Assembly: GCF_900115075.1 (NCBI RefSeq) | Contig: NZ_FOVG01000005.1 | Coordinates: 186,001-250,000 of the forward strand | Length of the DNA: 64,000 nt | DNA from: Candidatus Pantoea varia | GTDB taxonomy: Bacteria; Pseudomonadota; Gammaproteobacteria; Enterobacterales; Enterobacteriaceae | Direction of reading: 5' to 3' | Shown here: piece by piece, positions 61,511-64,000 of the stretch | Numbering within the stretch: the first letter of the stretch is position 1 | Layout of the letters: each line of letters opens with the position of its first letter | Made by a program: the position numbers and the translations under genes | Notes under the pieces: generated by a model | Seen by the model: the letters and a program-made list of their open reading frames with translations, nothing else | Told to the model about the DNA's origin: nothing | The model's database searches: none

Positions 61511-61930
61511 ATGAAAAAAGGTCGCTTGTTAAACGCTGAACTCTCTCATGTGATTGCCCGCCTGGGACACACGGATACGCTGACGATTGCGGATGCAGGC
61601 TTGCCCATTCCGGCAGGGCCGCAGCGCATCGACTTAGCGCTCACGCCGGGTACGCCCGATTTTATGCAGGTGGTTAATACTGTCGCACTGGAGATGCAGG
61701 TAGAAAGCGCCCTGATCGCGGAGGAGATTAAGCAGCATAATCCGCAACTTCATAGTGCACTTGTCGCCGTGCTCGAAGCCTTGCAACAGCACCAGGGGAA
61801 TATCATCACCATCAGCTACACCAGTCATGACCAATTCAAACAACAAACGCAGCGTAGTCAGGCGGTCATTCGCAGCGGAGAGTGTTCTCCGTTTGCGAAT
61901 GTCATCCTCAGCGCCGGTGTGACCTTCTGA
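61511..61930 (+). CDS. rbsD: D-ribose pyranase RbsD
   Basis: The 139-residue enzyme interconverts ribopyranose and ribofuranose, supplying the form used by ribokinase. [22 protein letters not shown] with catalytic His20, and DAGLPIP, match E. coli RbsD (139 residues). GGAG lies seven bases before the start. It is first in the rbs operon. Confidence 0.96.
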   Translation: MKKGRLLNAELSHVIARLGHTDTLTIADAGLPIPAGPQRIDLALTPGTPDFMQVVNTVALEMQVESALIAEEIKQHNPQLHSALVAVLEALQQHQGNIITISYTSHDQFKQQTQRSQAVIRSGECSPFANVILSAGVTF

Positions 61931-61937
61931 GGCCGCT

Positions 61938-63446
61938 ATGCAACCTTTACTGCAACTCGACGGCATTGAAAAATCCTTTCCGGGCGTGAAAGCCCTCAAG
62001 GGTGCGTCGCTGAATGTCCGGGCAGGACGCGTGATGGCGCTGGTGGGCGAGAACGGCGCAGGCAAGTCCACCATGATGAAAGTGCTGACCGGGATCTACC
62101 AATATGATGCCGGTACGCTGCGCTGGCTCGGCAAAGAGATCCGCTTCAGTGGACCGAAAGCGTCTCAGGAAGCGGGCATTGGCATCATTCATCAGGAACT
62201 GAACCTGATCCCTCAGTTAACCGTGGCGGAGAATATTTTCCTCGGTCGCGAATATGTCGGTCGTTTTGGCCGTATTCAGTGGCCGCGTATGTATGCCGAA
62301 GCGGATGCACTGCTTAAACGTCTTAATCTGCGCTTCAACAGCCACAAGCTGGTGGGGGATTTGTCGATTGGCGATCAGCAGATGGTCGAAATCGCCAAAG
62401 TCCTGAGTTTTGAGTCGCAGGTCATCATCATGGATGAGCCAACTGATGCACTGACCGATACCGAAACGCTGTCGCTGTTCCGGGTCATCAACGAGCTGAA
62501 AGCACAGGGCTGCGGCATCGTCTATATCTCGCATCGCATGAAAGAGATCTTTGAGATCTGCGATGACGTCACGGTGTTCCGCGACGGTCAGTTTATTGCT
62601 GAACGTCCGGTCAGCGAGCTGAGCGAAGAGAGCCTCATCGAGATGATGGTCGGACGTAAGCTGGAAGATCAATATCCGCATATCGATCAGGCGCCAGGTG
62701 ATGTGCGACTGAAAGTGGAGAACGTCAGCGGATCGGGCGTAGAGAACGTCAGCTTTAGCCTGCGCAAAGGTGAAATCCTCGGTGTTTCCGGCCTGATGGG
62801 CGCGGGCCGTACCGAACTGATGAAGGTGCTGTACGGTGCCATGCCGCGTCGCGAAGGCAATCTGTGGCTCAATGGCCGGGAAGTCGTGACGCGTTCTCCG
62901 CAGGATGGACTGGCTAATGGCATCGTCTATATCTCCGAAGATCGTAAGCGCGATGGCCTGGTATTGGGCATGTCAGTGAAAGAGAACATGTCGCTGACGG
63001 CCTTGCGCTATTTCAGTCATGGCAGCGGCACGCTGAAACACGCAGCAGAGCAGCTGGCTGTGGGCGATTTTATCCGTCTGTTCAACGTTAAAACACCTTC
63101 TATGGAACAGCCGATTGGCCTGCTTTCAGGTGGCAACCAGCAGAAAGTGGCGATTGCCCGCGGTCTGATGACCCGGCCCAACGTGCTGATTCTGGACGAA
63201 CCGACACGCGGTGTGGATGTCGGTGCGAAGAAAGAGATCTACCAACTGATTAACCAGTTTAAAGCCGAAGGGCTGAGCATCATCCTGGTCTCCTCGGAAA
63301 TGCCGGAAGTACTGGGCATGAGCGATCGGATTCTGGTGATGCATGAAGGCCGTATCAGCGGCGAATTTACCCGAGAAGAAGCCACTCAGGAAAGCCTGAT
63401 GGCAGCCGCCGTAGGCAAGCAACACAGCGAGGATTTAGTGGTATGA
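61938..63446 (+). CDS. rbsA: Ribose ABC transporter ATP-binding protein RbsA
   Basis: The 502-residue protein is a tandem ABC ATPase. The first domain has GENGAGKST and [14 protein letters not shown]. The second has a degenerate Walker [10 protein letters not shown], then LSGGNQQKV and [16 protein letters not shown]. coli RbsA has 501 residues. It begins seven bases after rbsD and its stop overlaps the rbsC start by four bases. Confidence 0.96.
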   Translation: MQPLLQLDGIEKSFPGVKALKGASLNVRAGRVMALVGENGAGKSTMMKVLTGIYQYDAGTLRWLGKEIRFSGPKASQEAGIGIIHQELNLIPQLTVAENIFLGREYVGRFGRIQWPRMYAEADALLKRLNLRFNSHKLVGDLSIGDQQMVEIAKVLSFESQVIIMDEPTDALTDTETLSLFRVINELKAQGCGIVYISHRMKEIFEICDDVTVFRDGQFIAERPVSELSEESLIEMMVGRKLEDQYPHIDQAPGDVRLKVENVSGSGVENVSFSLRKGEILGVSGLMGAGRTELMKVLYGAMPRREGNLWLNGREVVTRSPQDGLANGIVYISEDRKRDGLVLGMSVKENMSLTALRYFSHGSGTLKHAAEQLAVGDFIRLFNVKTPSMEQPIGLLSGGNQQKVAIARGLMTRPNVLILDEPTRGVDVGAKKEIYQLINQFKAEGLSIILVSSEMPEVLGMSDRILVMHEGRISGEFTREEATQESLMAAAVGKQHSEDLVV

Positions 63447-64000
63447 CGACCCAAACTTTACCGGCCAGCCGTCGCTGGTTTAGCAAAAGCTGGCTACTGG
63501 AACAGAAGTCGCTGATTGCGCTGATGGTGCTGATTGCCGTGGTGGCCAGCCAGAGTCCGAACTTCTTTACCGTGGCGAATCTCTTCAACATTCTGCAGCA
63601 GACCTCGGTTAACGCCATTATGGCGGTCGGGATGACGCTGGTGATCCTGACCTCCGGTATCGACCTCTCTGTGGGTTCGCTGCTGGCCCTGACGGGCGCG
63701 GTGGGTGCATCGCTGGTGGGCATGGAAGTCAATGCCCTGGTCGCGGTGGCGGCTTCGCTGGCGCTTGGAGCGGCAATTGGTGCCCTGACCGGCACCATTG
63801 TGGCGCGCGGTAAGGTTCAGGCCTTTATCGCCACGCTGGTCATGATGCTGCTGCTGCGCGGTGTGACCATGGTCTATACCGACGGCAGCCCGATTAACAC
63901 CGGGTTCAGTGCCAATGCCGATCTGCTGGGCTGGTTTGGTATCGGTCGCCCGCTGGGTATCCCTGCGCCGGTCTGGCTGATGGCGCTGGTCTTTATTGCC
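63443..64000 (+). CDS. rbsC: Ribose ABC transporter permease RbsC, partial
   Basis: The first 186 codons are present; the gene runs off the right edge. [47 protein letters not shown] is the typical start of RbsC, and [25 protein letters not shown] follows. rbsB, rbsK and rbsR would be expected beyond the window. Confidence 0.95.
   Translation, partial: MTTQTLPASRRWFSKSWLLEQKSLIALMVLIAVVASQSPNFFTVANLFNILQQTSVNAIMAVGMTLVILTSGIDLSVGSLLALTGAVGASLVGMEVNALVAVAASLALGAAIGALTGTIVARGKVQAFIATLVMMLLLRGVTMVYTDGSPINTGFSANADLLGWFGIGRPLGIPAPVWLMALVFIA

Overview
The window reads as a chromosomal, origin-containing segment of an enterobacterium of the Erwiniaceae, most like Pantoea or Erwinia. The genes match Escherichia coli families closely and much of the order is enterobacterial: mnmG-rsmG-atpIBEFHAGDC-glmU-glmS-pstSCAB-phoU on one side of oriC and mioC-asnC-...-viaA-ravA-kup-rbs on the other. 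Several traits point away from E. coli. There is one small heat-shock gene (ibpA, no ibpB), a 2-ketogluconate operon, and an ovothiol synthase gene (ovoA) where asnA would be expected. Assignments rest on remembered family sequences and visible motifs; no database search was run.

Layout. 1-903: the start of yidQ and the heat-shock gene ibpA, with a sigma-32 promoter and a ROSE-type leader. 906-8268: a compact six-gene minus-strand run (PP-loop ATPase, ATP-grasp ligase, class II glutamine amidotransferase, Fe(II)/2-oxoglutarate oxygenase, YeaK-type aminoacyl-tRNA deacylase, EamA-type amino-acid exporter) facing a divergent MocR-type regulator. This looks like an undescribed pathway for a small amino-acid-derived metabolite with built-in protection and export, and is the most interesting part of the window. 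8265-17369: avtA, then a 2-ketogluconate operon (kguE-kguK-kguT-ghrB/kguD) with a PtxS-like repressor and its palindromic operator, a second LacI repressor, yiaD and tag. 17525-20355: a short autotransporter-like barrel protein, an unknown membrane protein and the primosomal pair dnaT-dnaC. 20541-29849: D-xylose genes (a ROK regulator, xylR, xylFGH, and divergent xylAB). 29967-31208: an MFS carrier.

31313-46567 holds the phosphate system (pstSCAB-phoU with two Pho boxes), the UDP-GlcNAc genes glmU-glmS and the complete ATP synthase operon with its promoter. 47258-50244 contains rsmG, mnmG and oriC, which has GATC-rich 13-mers and DnaA boxes. 50245-56568 holds mioC, asnC, ovoA, viaA and ravA. 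56860-64000 holds kup, qseBC with divergent visP/ygiW, and the start of the ribose operon (rbsDA and part of rbsC) with two RbsR-type operators.

Housekeeping blocks to the left of oriC are read away from the origin. mioC, asnC, ovoA, viaA and ravA are read towards it. The accessory content is mainly pentose and sugar-acid catabolism plus the two specialised small-molecule loci (the six-gene cluster and ovoA), which fits a plant- or environment-associated lifestyle.
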